A stretch of 64,000 nt of DNA from Oikopleura dioica (taxonomy: Eukaryota; Chordata; Appendicularia; Copelata; Oikopleuridae): positions 2,792,501 through 2,856,500 of the forward strand of contig OU015566.1 of the NCBI GenBank assembly GCA_907165135.1, given 5' to 3'. The stretch's first letter is position 1; each line of letters begins with the position of its first letter. The notes beneath the pieces were generated by a model. It was not told the DNA's origin. It ran no database searches and worked only from the letters and a program-made list of their open reading frames with translations. This document shows, in pieces, positions 22,869 to 33,357 of this stretch. Position numbers and translations under genes: made by a program.

Positions 22869-23360
22869 ATGCTTACGGAGGTCAACCCTCGTCGGACGGA
22901 CGTAGCCCATTGGCTGAGACAGAAGGATAATCCGTGGGTTGGAATGTCCGTCTTTGATTTCTCAGTCACGGAGCTTTTCTCCAATCTCGTTGTCACTAAG
23001 GCTACGACTCCCGTTGGAGGTAGAGCATGTGAATGCTAATCCTCAGTAGTTAATTTTGGTTTTCAGAAGGCGTCGTCTTCCTGGAGGAACTACGGACAGA
23101 AACCTTCACGAACACTAAGCGACTGATGGACCAGTGCTTCTTGATTCGTATTTCAACTAAGGATGGAGGCAAGAACCTCTCCTTCTATCACGACGCGAAA
23201 GAGTGAGTTATTCCCACAAAATTACGTTTCCTAAGAATGATTTAGCATGACTGAGGTCCTGCTCACGGCGGATGCGCTTAATGCCTGGATAAACCCGGAA
23301 CTTATTGGCACCATCGGACGGTGGAAGCTTCCTCAGGAAAGGTTGAAGAAAATCCTTGTC
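22869..23360 (+). CDS. 5' exons of a retroelement gene (unknown protein)
   Basis: Three exons fit cleanly: 22869-23019, 23067-23202 and 23246 onward, with 47-bp and 43-bp canonical introns and matching phases. The protein starts MLTEVNPRRTDVAHWL and contains WVGMSVFDFSVTELF and IGRWKLPQE; no domain recognised. The third exon could splice at 23360 into 23790 in phase 0, making these exons the N-terminus of the giant downstream protein; alternatively it reads to a stop at 23508-23510. The peptide QKDNP, encoded by the same 14 bases, occurs in exon 1 (22920-22933) and at the start of the giant frame (23787-23800). Confidence 0.55.
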
Positions 23361-23382
23361 GTAAAAGTTCTAAGAAAAACAA

Positions 23383-23769
23383 TTCTAGAAACCCGAATTG
23401 AACATTCATCATTAAAACCACATATGTGTATAAACTCAGTAAATTCATTTGGAATCATCCGGGAAACATGTCAAAGCGCCTTTATGGTTTACAAAAACAA
23501 ACAATTCTAGAAGGTCCATTATTGCGAATCACACATCCTGCCGGGAGAGATATTTAAACCCTTTCCTCAGGCCAGATAAAAGCTGAGGCGACCGGAAAAC
23601 CGGTGATTTAACCCAAAAGATGGGAAAATAATGATTCTAGAAGCCATCTATATTACAAACTACATATCTAAGTAAAGGATTTTCGGTTCTCTAACAAGAA
23701 CGCCCTCCCGAGAGATATATTCCTAAGGATTCACTAAAAACTTAGTGGACTTAAAATAAACAATTCTAG
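23383..23769 (+). repeat. Four TTCTAGAA motifs at about 122-130 bp spacing
   Basis: TTCTAGAA, mostly within ACAATTCTAGAA, occurs with TTCTAG at 23383, 23505, 23635 and 23764. The DNA between is only weakly similar (a GAGAGATAT word recurs). The last site immediately precedes the giant open frame. They could be alternative 3' splice sites or protein-binding sites. Confidence 0.5.
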
Positions 23770-23789
23770 AATCGTACAAAATCGCCCAG

Positions 23790-26700
23790 AAGGATAATCC
23801 AATTGCTAAGTTGATACCGTCTTCAAACCTCTCTAAGTTGCCGAAGATTCGGGTGCCGATAACCCGAAATGATTCCTTAGCGAAGAACTGCAGCCTTCGA
23901 GCGTTCGCCAGTCTTTACAAAGAGGATGAAGCGGAAAATCCGAAATACTTAGAAATCTGCTACGACTCGCCGCGCGAGGACGACCTCAACATAAGTCTTT
24001 GGGAAGCCGAGAACTTGAATGCGATCACTAAGGCTCAACGGAAATGGTTCGAGCGAGACCCAGCGGGAAAACTGAGATCCCCGGCGCCGGCTGACCCAAA
24101 GAAGCTACTGGACACGAGCACTTCAGCCTTGATCCGCTGGTGGACCAAACTTCTGATGAAGAAAGATACTCAGGCAGGCCATCTCGACTTAGATATCTCC
24201 ACCTTGCTCACTGAGGAAGATTTGGACGACATCTTTCGGTGGACCGAAACCGTGGACCAAGCGGATTTCAATACCCAAAATTTAACTAAGTTCCTCGCGT
24301 CTCGATGGATAAAGCGAACCCGACCACACACCCGCAGAATCTGGTATGAGAAAGACTACGTGGAGAAACTAAAAGAAACAGGCGGAAACCTAAGAGAAAC
24401 TACGAATCCTGAGATAGTTGAAAAGCTATACAAGCTCGCTGACTGCATTCGAATTGACCCGGGTAACCAATTCTGGAGATTCACCGCGGCATGGCTGAGA
24501 CAAGTTTACCAACTAAGTTACAGCTGGCACAAAAGCATGCAGCAGAACACTGAGGAAATCCCGGAGACTCTTTTCTTCTTCGAGAACGGCGCAGATTTGA
24601 CCAGACGCAAGAAGGAGAAAGATGAATACCTGAGCCCGATTCCCTCCGTCATTGAAGAAACGTCTTCGACCCCGACGGCCTGGTTGCTTATTGACACAGC
24701 CCCGCTGCAACTGGTTTTGATCAACTTAGAATACGATAAGGAAAGAATCACTCAGGAAATGTGGATCTGGCAGAAGCTGGCCAAGACGATGGGCGTCAAG
24801 AAAGAAGTCCAAGAGTCGATTCGACGATGGATAGCCACAACTCAGAGACAGGGCTTTCGCCAAGCTGCGGATGATTGGAAAAACTTAGTGGAGAAAGTTA
24901 ACGATCGTAACTGCGAAGGAAACCTGAGGGTGTTAATCGAACCATGGGCAAATTCGACCGACGAACAAATGTTGAAGAACATCCGACAGACTCTGATTTA
25001 CTTAGCAAACGACGACATCATGGTCACCAGAGCCCGACTTAGAAAAATCCTAGGAAAGCAGAGGGTTTCAAACGAAGTTATCAACTTTGAAGATATTGAA
25101 ACGGTCGAGGCTGACTCCCTCCCATACGATTTTACGACTCAGATTCTCAACGGCGGCCCAGTCAGAGTCTTCCAAACTTCCTCAGAACACAGACCGGGCA
25201 TCTGCAGAGTCATCGGCTGTTCTCGACGCAGCGGAAACTTTCAGTGCTGCAACAAGTGCGGACAAGCCCTCCCGATGATTTTCGACAACCTGAGAGACTC
25301 AAGAATGGTCGTCGACCTATCCCAACCCACTGAGAAGAAAGTAATTGCGCGGGAGCGATGGACGGAACCGAAAATCATGAACGACGTTCACCCACACACC
25401 CGAGCTGAAATCCACGCCGACATCATCGACATTCAATCCACTCAGAGGGAAATGGGTGGCGCCCGCGACAAAATTGCGGCGATTCTGGCTGAGAAATATC
25501 TGTCAGGAGTTCAACGAGACTGGGGCCACTCGTATTACCGCAATAATGAAAATCTACTGAGAAATATGAGGGACTTCGCGGAAAACTTCCAAACCCTTAA
25601 GGAAAAAGCTCACTGGTGCTGCCTTCAAGAGCAAACGGAAGGCGTGGCGATCCTCTTTCCTCTACTCAGCATCAACGACGATGGCAAAAGAAAATACGCC
25701 GACCCTCTCTTAGTCCAGATAACTAAGGGATCTTACTCGAGAGGGATCCTGCTCCGCGAATTACCCGACAACACTGAGAAACTCTGGACTAAAACTAAGT
25801 TTAAACTGAGACACGTGGACGTCCTGGCCTTCATCGACCAAGTCTCCCAGCTCGCTGAAATGTACGACGCTGAAAACTACCTCCCTGAGTTCGAAGTAAT
25901 GCGCGACATTATCACTAAGCAAAAGGGAATCGACATCGCCATCCTGACCGAAACACACAGGGAATTCGAAAAACTCTCAAATCTCCTGCTACGAGAATTG
26001 GTCGACGACGTGGAAAACAGGGGGGCCAGAACCCAGTACCCACAAATCTTAGGACACGGCTCAGTATATGGTTTCTCAGTAATTGACCGTTTTGATGGCC
26101 GATCGAAACAAACCAAAACTTTCCTCAGACCAGTCCAAAAAGGCGCTCATCTTGGAATGCCGAAATCCGTGGACAAACACGAATCTCAGTCACTCCTGAA
26201 CTTCCTGAGCAACTTAGCAGTCGCAAGAAACACCGTCAACGGTTGTCATCCTGAGAACTTGATGGGCATCACAACCTGGAGCGTTTTGGGATCTTCTCAG
26301 GGAGCGGAATGGGCACGACAAGAAGAGGTGGTTGCCTTCATGGCATTGATCATCGATCATGCAGACCGTGCCATCCTGAGATTTTGGAAAATTGAAGAAG
26401 CTGAGTTGATCTACAAGGATGGAGTTTTCAAACCAACTGAGGAAACTCCTGAAATTACTAAGAAGAAGATGGCAACTTCTCAGGCGCCACGCGAATTACA
26501 AGCTCAGCGGGAAGAAACCCTCTGGAATAAACTGAGAAGTCACACGTTGTGGCCCCGCCGTTTCTTAGAATCGATCCGACAGTACCTTCAGCCAGACGGC
26601 CGAGTGGGAAAGCGCCTGTTGAAGCAGATTCTTCATGACTTTAATCGCTTCTATCTTACAGGATACATGGGCCAGAAGAGAGCCCTCATCCCGATAATGG

Positions 26701-28750
26701 AACGATACTTTCAACTCAGAGATGATGCGAGGAACACGAGAAATCGCCCACGGGATCCGACGAACAGACCTTTCCCTTCTAAGACTTGGCACAAACGCCA
26801 ACGAACGACCCGCAAAAAGCTCGACAAATTCGGTTTCCCGGAACCGGGCGATGACTCAGATTGCTCAGATTATAGCTCAGGCGAAAACGACCCCGAACCA
26901 AATTACGATACGGGACTTACATATGTAGCCGACTCAGCATCGGAACTATCCGACACTAGCTCAGACTCAGACTCGAACTCAGAGGATGGAGAAAGAAGCC
27001 TTCGCGTGGAAGAATCCTTGTCGAATGAAGAAATTCCCCCAGCCTTGGTGAGACTGGAGGATGCAGGATCACCGAACTTACCTCAGCTGGAAGATGTTCC
27101 CGAGCCACCACCGGCCTCAATGAGGGAAGAAATCGAAAAACTTAGTCAGAAAACTCAGAAGAATCACCCAGAGCCCGAACAACCTGGCGGTTTCAACAAA
27201 GAAAGATACTTCGAGATGCTGAAAGAAGAAAGGCACGCAAGAGTGCTAGCTGGCGAACTTTCTCACCTTTATTTATCTAAGGAAACAGAGGATAAAGCTA
27301 AGCAAGAAGCGAGGGATTTCTTCGCACGAAAAGCCCAGGAGTACGCGAAAAGAAATGTGGCAGCGGGGATGAGCTCAGAAAGCTCTTCTTCATCGTCCTC
27401 AAACAGCGAAAGTCCTGAAGAAGATGAGATTGTCATGGTCCCAAGACTGGAAGACGACTCCGGCTCGTCTTCGGATTCCTCAGTGGCAACAGTCATCGAT
27501 CAAACTGAGTTTAGAAGGCGACAAGAAGCGATCCAGAAGATCTCCGACGTCCAGCGAATCGAAACGGATGATAGACAACGGGAAAATTTAACTAAGAAAA
27601 TCCTTTCGCGAGAACTGCTTGGCGAAACTAAGAAAGAAGATGGACTTTCGGGGTCACGAAAGAACGCCGGAGCAGCCGGAAAACTTGCAACTGAGAAAGA
27701 GTTAGAGGAAATCACTGAGGACATGAGCAAACTGAGCGTCAGCAAGAGCGAGAACTCGGGAAACGACTCGAAACCGACACCTAGAAATCAAAATCTGCTC
27801 TTCGATGAAGCTAGACAGCTGAGACAAGGTACGGGTGGAGAGAGACCCGAGAGAAGATTCAGATTCGCCGATAACTCATCAAGGGAGCGACAACTAAGCG
27901 AAGTTCGTGTGATTCAGCGATTGAACTACCGACGAATGTTCGACTCAGCGGAACTGAACCAAAACGAGGGTCCGTCTTATTTGCCTGAGGAAGAAGACGG
28001 TTCACTTCCAGAAGGTAAAACGACACACATAAAAACTCCATTTAATACTAAGAAAGAATACTGGCTAAAAGATTGATTAAAGGCAGCTTTTTCGGACCAG
28101 GATATAAAATTTCATTTGAAATAGTTCCGCTAAGCATTTCATGAACCGGTATTTCCAGCTACTAAATTTAACTAAAATATGGTGTTGACTTTGTTAACAA
28201 AATTATCCTTACTAACTTAGAATTATAGTTCCAGCCGGCATTTACGGTCAGAGCTCGAGATTTACACGCCGGGGACCTACTGGCGAGTCCGAGCGAGAAA
28301 TCCTACGACTAAGACAGATCGGAATCACCAGGGAAGCCCAAGCAGTCGAAACAGCCGCCTCCACGTGGTCCGAAACTCAGGTCAAGAGGATTGAAATGGC
28401 CGCTTATACGGTCACGACCCTTTACAACTCAGTCACAGATGATGTGCTCTTACAGGTAGCTCAGTAATTCAAGTTTCTCGGGAAATTAATGAAATCTCAG
28501 GCACAAGACGACTTGGCACGTTTTGCCTTAGAAGACGGCGCTCAACTCACACGCTTACTTCACCAACTAAGTTTAACTCGAAGAGACGCCTTTTTCAACC
28601 CGTCAGTTTTGCGGCTCTCTATTTACCACGCGCTCAGACGAATGCAGAAACTGGTAAGAACTGAAACTCGGACCCAGAACTAAGTAAGTGGTTCAGGGAC
28701 AGGTTAAAACATGGTGGAAGGACTTCATCCCGAAGAGCCGAGAAGATTGA
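23790..28750 (+). CDS. Giant retroelement protein, >1,400 aa, four exons, unknown function
   Basis: Main exon is open from 23760 to a stop at 28074. It has no early ATG (first internal Met after residue 110), so the start must come from an upstream exon. A donor at 28014/28015 joins in phase to 28235-28455, 28501-28653 and 28697-28750 (introns 220, 45 and 47 bp), giving a C-terminus ending FIPKSRED. The N-terminal about 950 residues look globular, rich in Trp and charged helices, with a cysteine cluster (CRVIGC ... CCNKCG near residue 465) that could bind zinc. The region after about residue 1020 is acidic, Ser/Glu/Asp-rich and probably disordered. I recognise no enzyme or capsid family. Proposed candidates (replication, packaging or capsid) are speculation. 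Confidence 0.7.
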
Positions 28751-29047
28751 AAACCGAAAAAACCAATAACTTAGAACAGTAAAATTTTCCTTTCTACTGA
28801 GAAAACTTCAAACTTAGTCTGTATCCATTTATCAATACACTTATCTCATTGACAAGCAAAAACGCTACGCCGAGAATTCACAACTTCCGTGGTCAGATTA
28901 CAGCCGAGAAGCCCGGTGAAATGGGAGACCCCAAAGTACTCGGTGCTTCGGAGCGGAATGAAGGAGTCGGTGACTCTGAGGCCTCGGTGGTTATGAATTC
29001 TTGGAGGGCAATTTTTGTTATATATACTCAGGTTCAAAGGCTTCAGA

Positions 29048-30236
29048 ATGAGCAAAACTCGCAAGCATAACTCGATTCCCCCAACTCAAACTGAGCAAGA
29101 TCAAGAGCCTCAACTTGGAACAAGCGGCTCAGTGCAGGAAAAACTCAGTGATAGCGGAGAATGTACGATCAAGGTGTTGCAAGAACAAGTCATCACTTTG
29201 CAGGCGCAAGTCAAGCTTGTCGACTCGGTGGTCAAAAATCAAGCACACCTGGAGAATTCCGTGGATACCTTAGCAAACCAACTTCACTTAGCACACCAGC
29301 ACAACGACACGGTGGTCCCGACAGACTACACACGCGATTTAACTGAGATTGAAAAAGAAACCGGCCGTTTCTCGAAACCGATCGAAATTTCGGTTCAACA
29401 GGCTTATAGAGTCGAAGCAACTTACACTCAGATGCTGGCCCTAACACTGGGAAGAGAAGCTAAATGTCTCTACGCGGCAACACGTTTCTCCCTGTACGAT
29501 CTTTTTCCCAATCTTACCTCAGAACAGACAATGGTAAAGAAAGTCCCACTCGACGCCAGCATCTATAAAGAATTTGCCGACGTCAATGCACTACTTAGAG
29601 AACTCATGGACGAACGCAAGGAGAAACGAACGTGGTCTTTAAATCTGAGAGATGGCCTTTTTATCGTAGCACGGTGAGTACTCAAAGACCTTAAAACTTC
29701 ACTTTAAGATTCCCGTCAAAAATTTTCCGTACTAAATAACGTAGACTCCCTAGAATGTATTTCTTGTAAATCTTCGTTATATAAATCTTGAACGTTCTTT
29801 AGTAGTTGAAACGAATACAAACTTAGTGATTCCTCGACAAACTGAGTTATTTAGAAACACCTACCAAGCCTTCTTCGTCGATCTTCTCCGGGCAGTCACG
29901 GCCCCAAACATCTTCGAGCTGTCCCTGGGAACTTTATCTCACTTAGTCAGAACATCGAAGGATGGCCTACAACGTTTATTCGGACGACACAATAACACCG
30001 TCTACAGAATGGACGACTGGCTGAGAATGTCTGAGAGCCCTACTTTTACCAGACAGAACGCACTACAAGAACTAAGAAACCTCTTCCCACTCAAGTCGGA
30101 GACATCGAAGATGGTTTTCACAGCACTGGCCTTGGATAAAGCAGATGAGGCTCTCGCAGCCGGCATCGATGATTGGCATGCCACGTCCTCGAAATACGAC
30201 TTAGAAGAAGAAGGAGAAATCCCGACGACTACTTAA
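29048..30236 (+). CDS. Retroelement coiled-coil protein (possible Gag-like)
   Basis: First exon 29048-29673: starts MSKTRKHNS after a splice acceptor. Residues 40-85 form a predicted coiled coil (heptad-like LQEQVITLQAQVKLVDSVV), followed by a helical domain. It ends at a strong donor (GTGAGT). The second segment from about 29827 continues a helical domain (PRQTELFRNTY, LSLGTLSHLVRTS) to TAA at 30234-30236. The canonical donor leaves phase 2, while the likeliest acceptors need phase 1, so the join may use a GG donor one base earlier or another site. Beyond the TAA the same frame stays open to 30311 with an acidic then basic tail (RKAKRARL). A coiled-coil ORF before RT is typical of Gag in YR elements; the assignment is inference. 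Confidence 0.6.
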
Positions 30237-30436
30237 AACTCAGACTCAGAGGAAGAGGCCGGAAACATCTACGAAAATTTCGTCAGGAAAGCCAAAAGAG
30301 CCCGACTATAAAGAAGGAATAATTTTACTTAGATCATAAATAACTACTGAGATAAAAACAACTGAGAGTTGAATTATGTAATCTGCCTTTACAATTAAAT
30401 ATATCCAATAAGGAAATTCCACGTCCACATTTCAGA

Positions 30437-32845
30437 ATGACAGATAATTATAACTTTCATGAGGCGCGCGCGAAAACGTTGGAATTAATAAAAGAAGGAA
30501 AATTCGATTATCGCAACTCAGATGAAATTGCAGCATGCAAGCTCGATCAACTGGAACGAGACAAGAATACACCGATTTGGAACACTCAGGACTGGATAGC
30601 TTATGGATTAAGATGCTTAGATAACTTAGAAAAATACGATAACGGGAACCTTGTACTCGACTGGGAGTTAATAAGGTTTAGAGCAGAGTCAGAATTCCAA
30701 GCAGGTTCGTTTTCTAAAATGTCCCCAATTTGGTTTTTAATCTCGAACAGACTTAGGCCCCAAGACCGCGGCGAAATTTATCACACCATTCATAAAGGAG
30801 TAAACCTGTTCGATAATTTAACTAAGATATCGGAGAAAAAACCAATAATTTATAAGAACAAATCATTTTTTACTAAGAAAATTACTAACCCAGACAATGC
30901 CTCGATTTGCCACAAGGAGGAAGTGGTCTGGGCAGAAAAGTACCCATACCCGCGAGAGGTGTGGACCCCAGTCTTCAGAAATGATAAGGGAAACATTGAG
31001 AACTTAAGTTTTAGAAACCCAAAGTCCATCACCAAGTACCACTCCGTTATTACTAAGCAATTAATTAAATGGTCCAACTCGGGGAGTATTGAGTGGGTTC
31101 CCTGGCATCACGTTCAAAGACCCTTAATGATCGGAAATATAGTTATCGCCCCAAAAGCAGGACCTGAGCTCTATCGAATGTGCTATAACGGGGGCCCCAT
31201 AAAGTTCTGTGAAGAGCACAAACAACCCTGCCACTTAGATACAGCCGCAATGGCTCTGGATCACCTAGAAAAAGGGGACTTGCTGACCAAAGTGGACGAC
31301 AAGTCGGGTTTCCACCAACTTTTCTTAGATAAATTTAGCCGAGAAATGGCATATTGCTCGTACGGGGGAGAACTCTTTCGTTACTCAGCGGCCGCGTTCG
31401 GTCTCCCTAAGATTCCCGGAGTCTACCAAATGATAAACAACGTGGCAATTAATTTTCTGAGAGAAAGGGGCCACCAGGCCTTCTTATACTTAGATGACAG
31501 ACTTTTTATCACAAGACCAAAAACTAAGACAGAAGCGGAAGACCTTCTCAAAGGGAAAAAGGTCCCCGAGGGACCTTTCTTAGGAATGATGATAATGACG
31601 GCCTTGGGAACTTATATTAATCGACCAAAGAGCGAGCTGGTTCCCACCAGAAGAATAGAATTTTTAGGTTTTATAATGGACACCGATAAATGCACGGTTG
31701 AGATCCCACCGGGAAAGTGGGAGAAGTTTTCTGAAGAATCTAAGGAAATCTTGAAGAAATCCAAAGTCTTATTTAAGGACTTGGAAAAGCTAAGGGGGAA
31801 GATGGCGTCTTTCGCGTTGGTCGCCTTAAATATGAGACTCTACATAAGACGGATAACTGAGGCTCTGGTTAGATCGGAAGGAGAGGATTACGTTAAAATG
31901 ACTCAGGATATTAAGGATGAAATTAATGAATGGCTCAGCTCGAAATACGTAGCCAAAAGTAGATCTTGGCTCAAGCCGGGTATTGTCAAAGCCAGGATAA
32001 CTGAGGTACATACAGACGCAAGCAATTATGCGGCTGGAGTCACCATCGAATCGGAAAACTTAGATATTAATGTCCCCTATACGGAAGGTGATGCGATAAG
32101 CAGAGACCCCATACACCTAAAAGAGGCATACGCCGTTTTGTACACACTCAGAAATTTCGGGAAAAAGTTTCGAAACCGCAGACTTAGCTTTAAAAACGAC
32201 AACATGGCTGTCGTCAGAACTTTCGAGCACGGCTGCTCGAATCCGGCCCTGAATAGACTAATCCGCAAGATCCATGAAACGGCGGCGGACAATAATATTT
32301 CCTTAGAAATAGAATGGGTTCCTACAAAAGAACAAAAAGCGGACGCGGCCTCGAGAATGATCGACTCACGTGAAGCTATCTTTCGCACTTCAGCTTTCAC
32401 TGAGATTGAGAGAACTCTCAAAATAAAATTTACCTTAGACGCAATGGCCAGCCCGAACAACAAGAAATGCAAAAACTTCATCTCTTGGAGAGAGGAGGAT
32501 AACACGTGGGCCTCAGATTTTTTCTCAGTTAAGGACTTCGGGGATCACAACATCTGGGTTTTCCCGCCCAAGAAATGCACAGAAAAGGCCTTTTTCTGGC
32601 TTAAGGAACGGGCGAGACGAAACACATGGGCGCTGGTTATCTTAGAGTATGAAGCGGTTTCTTCAATCTGGCCAGTGGCCACCGGCCCGGAATTTAGCAC
32701 ACTTAGAAATATTAAGAATAATCCTGTTCTCTTCCCTTCGAAAAAGTGGTCTGATAGCTTTAAGGGATATTGGAAAATTCCAAGCAAAACCACCTGTTCA
32801 ATCTTAGTGCATTATCCAACAAGAAAACGAGCTCTCCAAATTTAG
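30437..32845 (+). CDS. Reverse transcriptase-RNase H polyprotein of YR retroelement
   Basis: 802 aa, start ATG at 30437 preceded by TTTCAG. RT motifs: LTKVDDKSGFHQL (motif A), AAAFGLPKIPGVYQM (motif B), FLYLDDRLF (catalytic YLDD), RRIEFLGF (motif E region). RNase H follows with VHTDASNYAAGV, an EAYAVL glutamate, FKNDNMAVV and KADAASR, giving the D-E-D-D set. The C-terminal ~170 residues (LDAMASPNNKKC, FISWREEDNTWASDFFSV, VFPPKKC) match the conserved domain after RNase H in DIRS-type elements. All catalytic residues are present. The stop TAG also forms the splice acceptor of the next cistron. Confidence 0.93.
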   Translation: MTDNYNFHEARAKTLELIKEGKFDYRNSDEIAACKLDQLERDKNTPIWNTQDWIAYGLRCLDNLEKYDNGNLVLDWELIRFRAESEFQAGSFSKMSPIWFLISNRLRPQDRGEIYHTIHKGVNLFDNLTKISEKKPIIYKNKSFFTKKITNPDNASICHKEEVVWAEKYPYPREVWTPVFRNDKGNIENLSFRNPKSITKYHSVITKQLIKWSNSGSIEWVPWHHVQRPLMIGNIVIAPKAGPELYRMCYNGGPIKFCEEHKQPCHLDTAAMALDHLEKGDLLTKVDDKSGFHQLFLDKFSREMAYCSYGGELFRYSAAAFGLPKIPGVYQMINNVAINFLRERGHQAFLYLDDRLFITRPKTKTEAEDLLKGKKVPEGPFLGMMIMTALGTYINRPKSELVPTRRIEFLGFIMDTDKCTVEIPPGKWEKFSEESKEILKKSKVLFKDLEKLRGKMASFALVALNMRLYIRRITEALVRSEGEDYVKMTQDIKDEINEWLSSKYVAKSRSWLKPGIVKARITEVHTDASNYAAGVTIESENLDINVPYTEGDAISRDPIHLKEAYAVLYTLRNFGKKFRNRRLSFKNDNMAVVRTFEHGCSNPALNRLIRKIHETAADNNISLEIEWVPTKEQKADAASRMIDSREAIFRTSAFTEIERTLKIKFTLDAMASPNNKKCKNFISWREEDNTWASDFFSVKDFGDHNIWVFPPKKCTEKAFFWLKERARRNTWALVILEYEAVSSIWPVATGPEFSTLRNIKNNPVLFPSKKWSDSFKGYWKIPSKTTCSILVHYPTRKRALQI

Positions 32846-32846
32846 A

Positions 32847-33290
32847 ATGGCCCCCTGGTTCGTTGCCTCAGTAAGAGCGGGAGACTACGCCTACAAAAAG
32901 CACGATGCAAGAGTTAACCTCTTCAACGGATACCAGTACCAGCTAGAGCAGATTCGGACTTCGAAGTTTTATAGCGGCTACAAAACTAAGTTAACAAGGA
33001 AACAGTGGGCCGACACGAGACCATCCTTGGAGGAATTACTGAGCGCAACATCGAAAGTCTTTCCTCTCTTCCGAACCACCTCCATGTCGTCGATCGAGAG
33101 ATGTATCTTGCTATCAACTCAGGACAACTTGAAATATGAATTCCTACACAACATCGGAGAAACACTGAGAGAAACTCTCGAAATGGAAGAAAAATACGTA
33201 AAATTACAAACTAAGATGACAACGCACATTCACTTAGACTGCTATACTTTCGCCCAAGAGGCAAACCTCTCAGCACCTGTCCTCGACTAA
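32847..33290 (+). CDS. Retroelement protein, 147 aa, unknown
   Basis: Starts one base after the RT stop TAG, whose AG is the apparent acceptor. Mixed alpha-helical protein (VASVRAGDYAYKKHDARVNLF, LEELLSATSKVF, TQDNLKYEFLHNIGETL). Cys and His are scattered near the C-terminus. No family recognised. Confidence 0.65.
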   Translation: MAPWFVASVRAGDYAYKKHDARVNLFNGYQYQLEQIRTSKFYSGYKTKLTRKQWADTRPSLEELLSATSKVFPLFRTTSMSSIERCILLSTQDNLKYEFLHNIGETLRETLEMEEKYVKLQTKMTTHIHLDCYTFAQEANLSAPVLD

Positions 33291-33357
33291 GAAATTTCTT
33301 TTCTTGTTAACGGAAACAAATTTCATTTTAACCAAACTTTTATTTAACGAATTTAGA

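Noticed and set aside
24513-24751. Minus-strand frames over the giant retroelement gene
   Set aside because: Short shadows without domains; the plus-strand frame is continuous for 4.3 kb.
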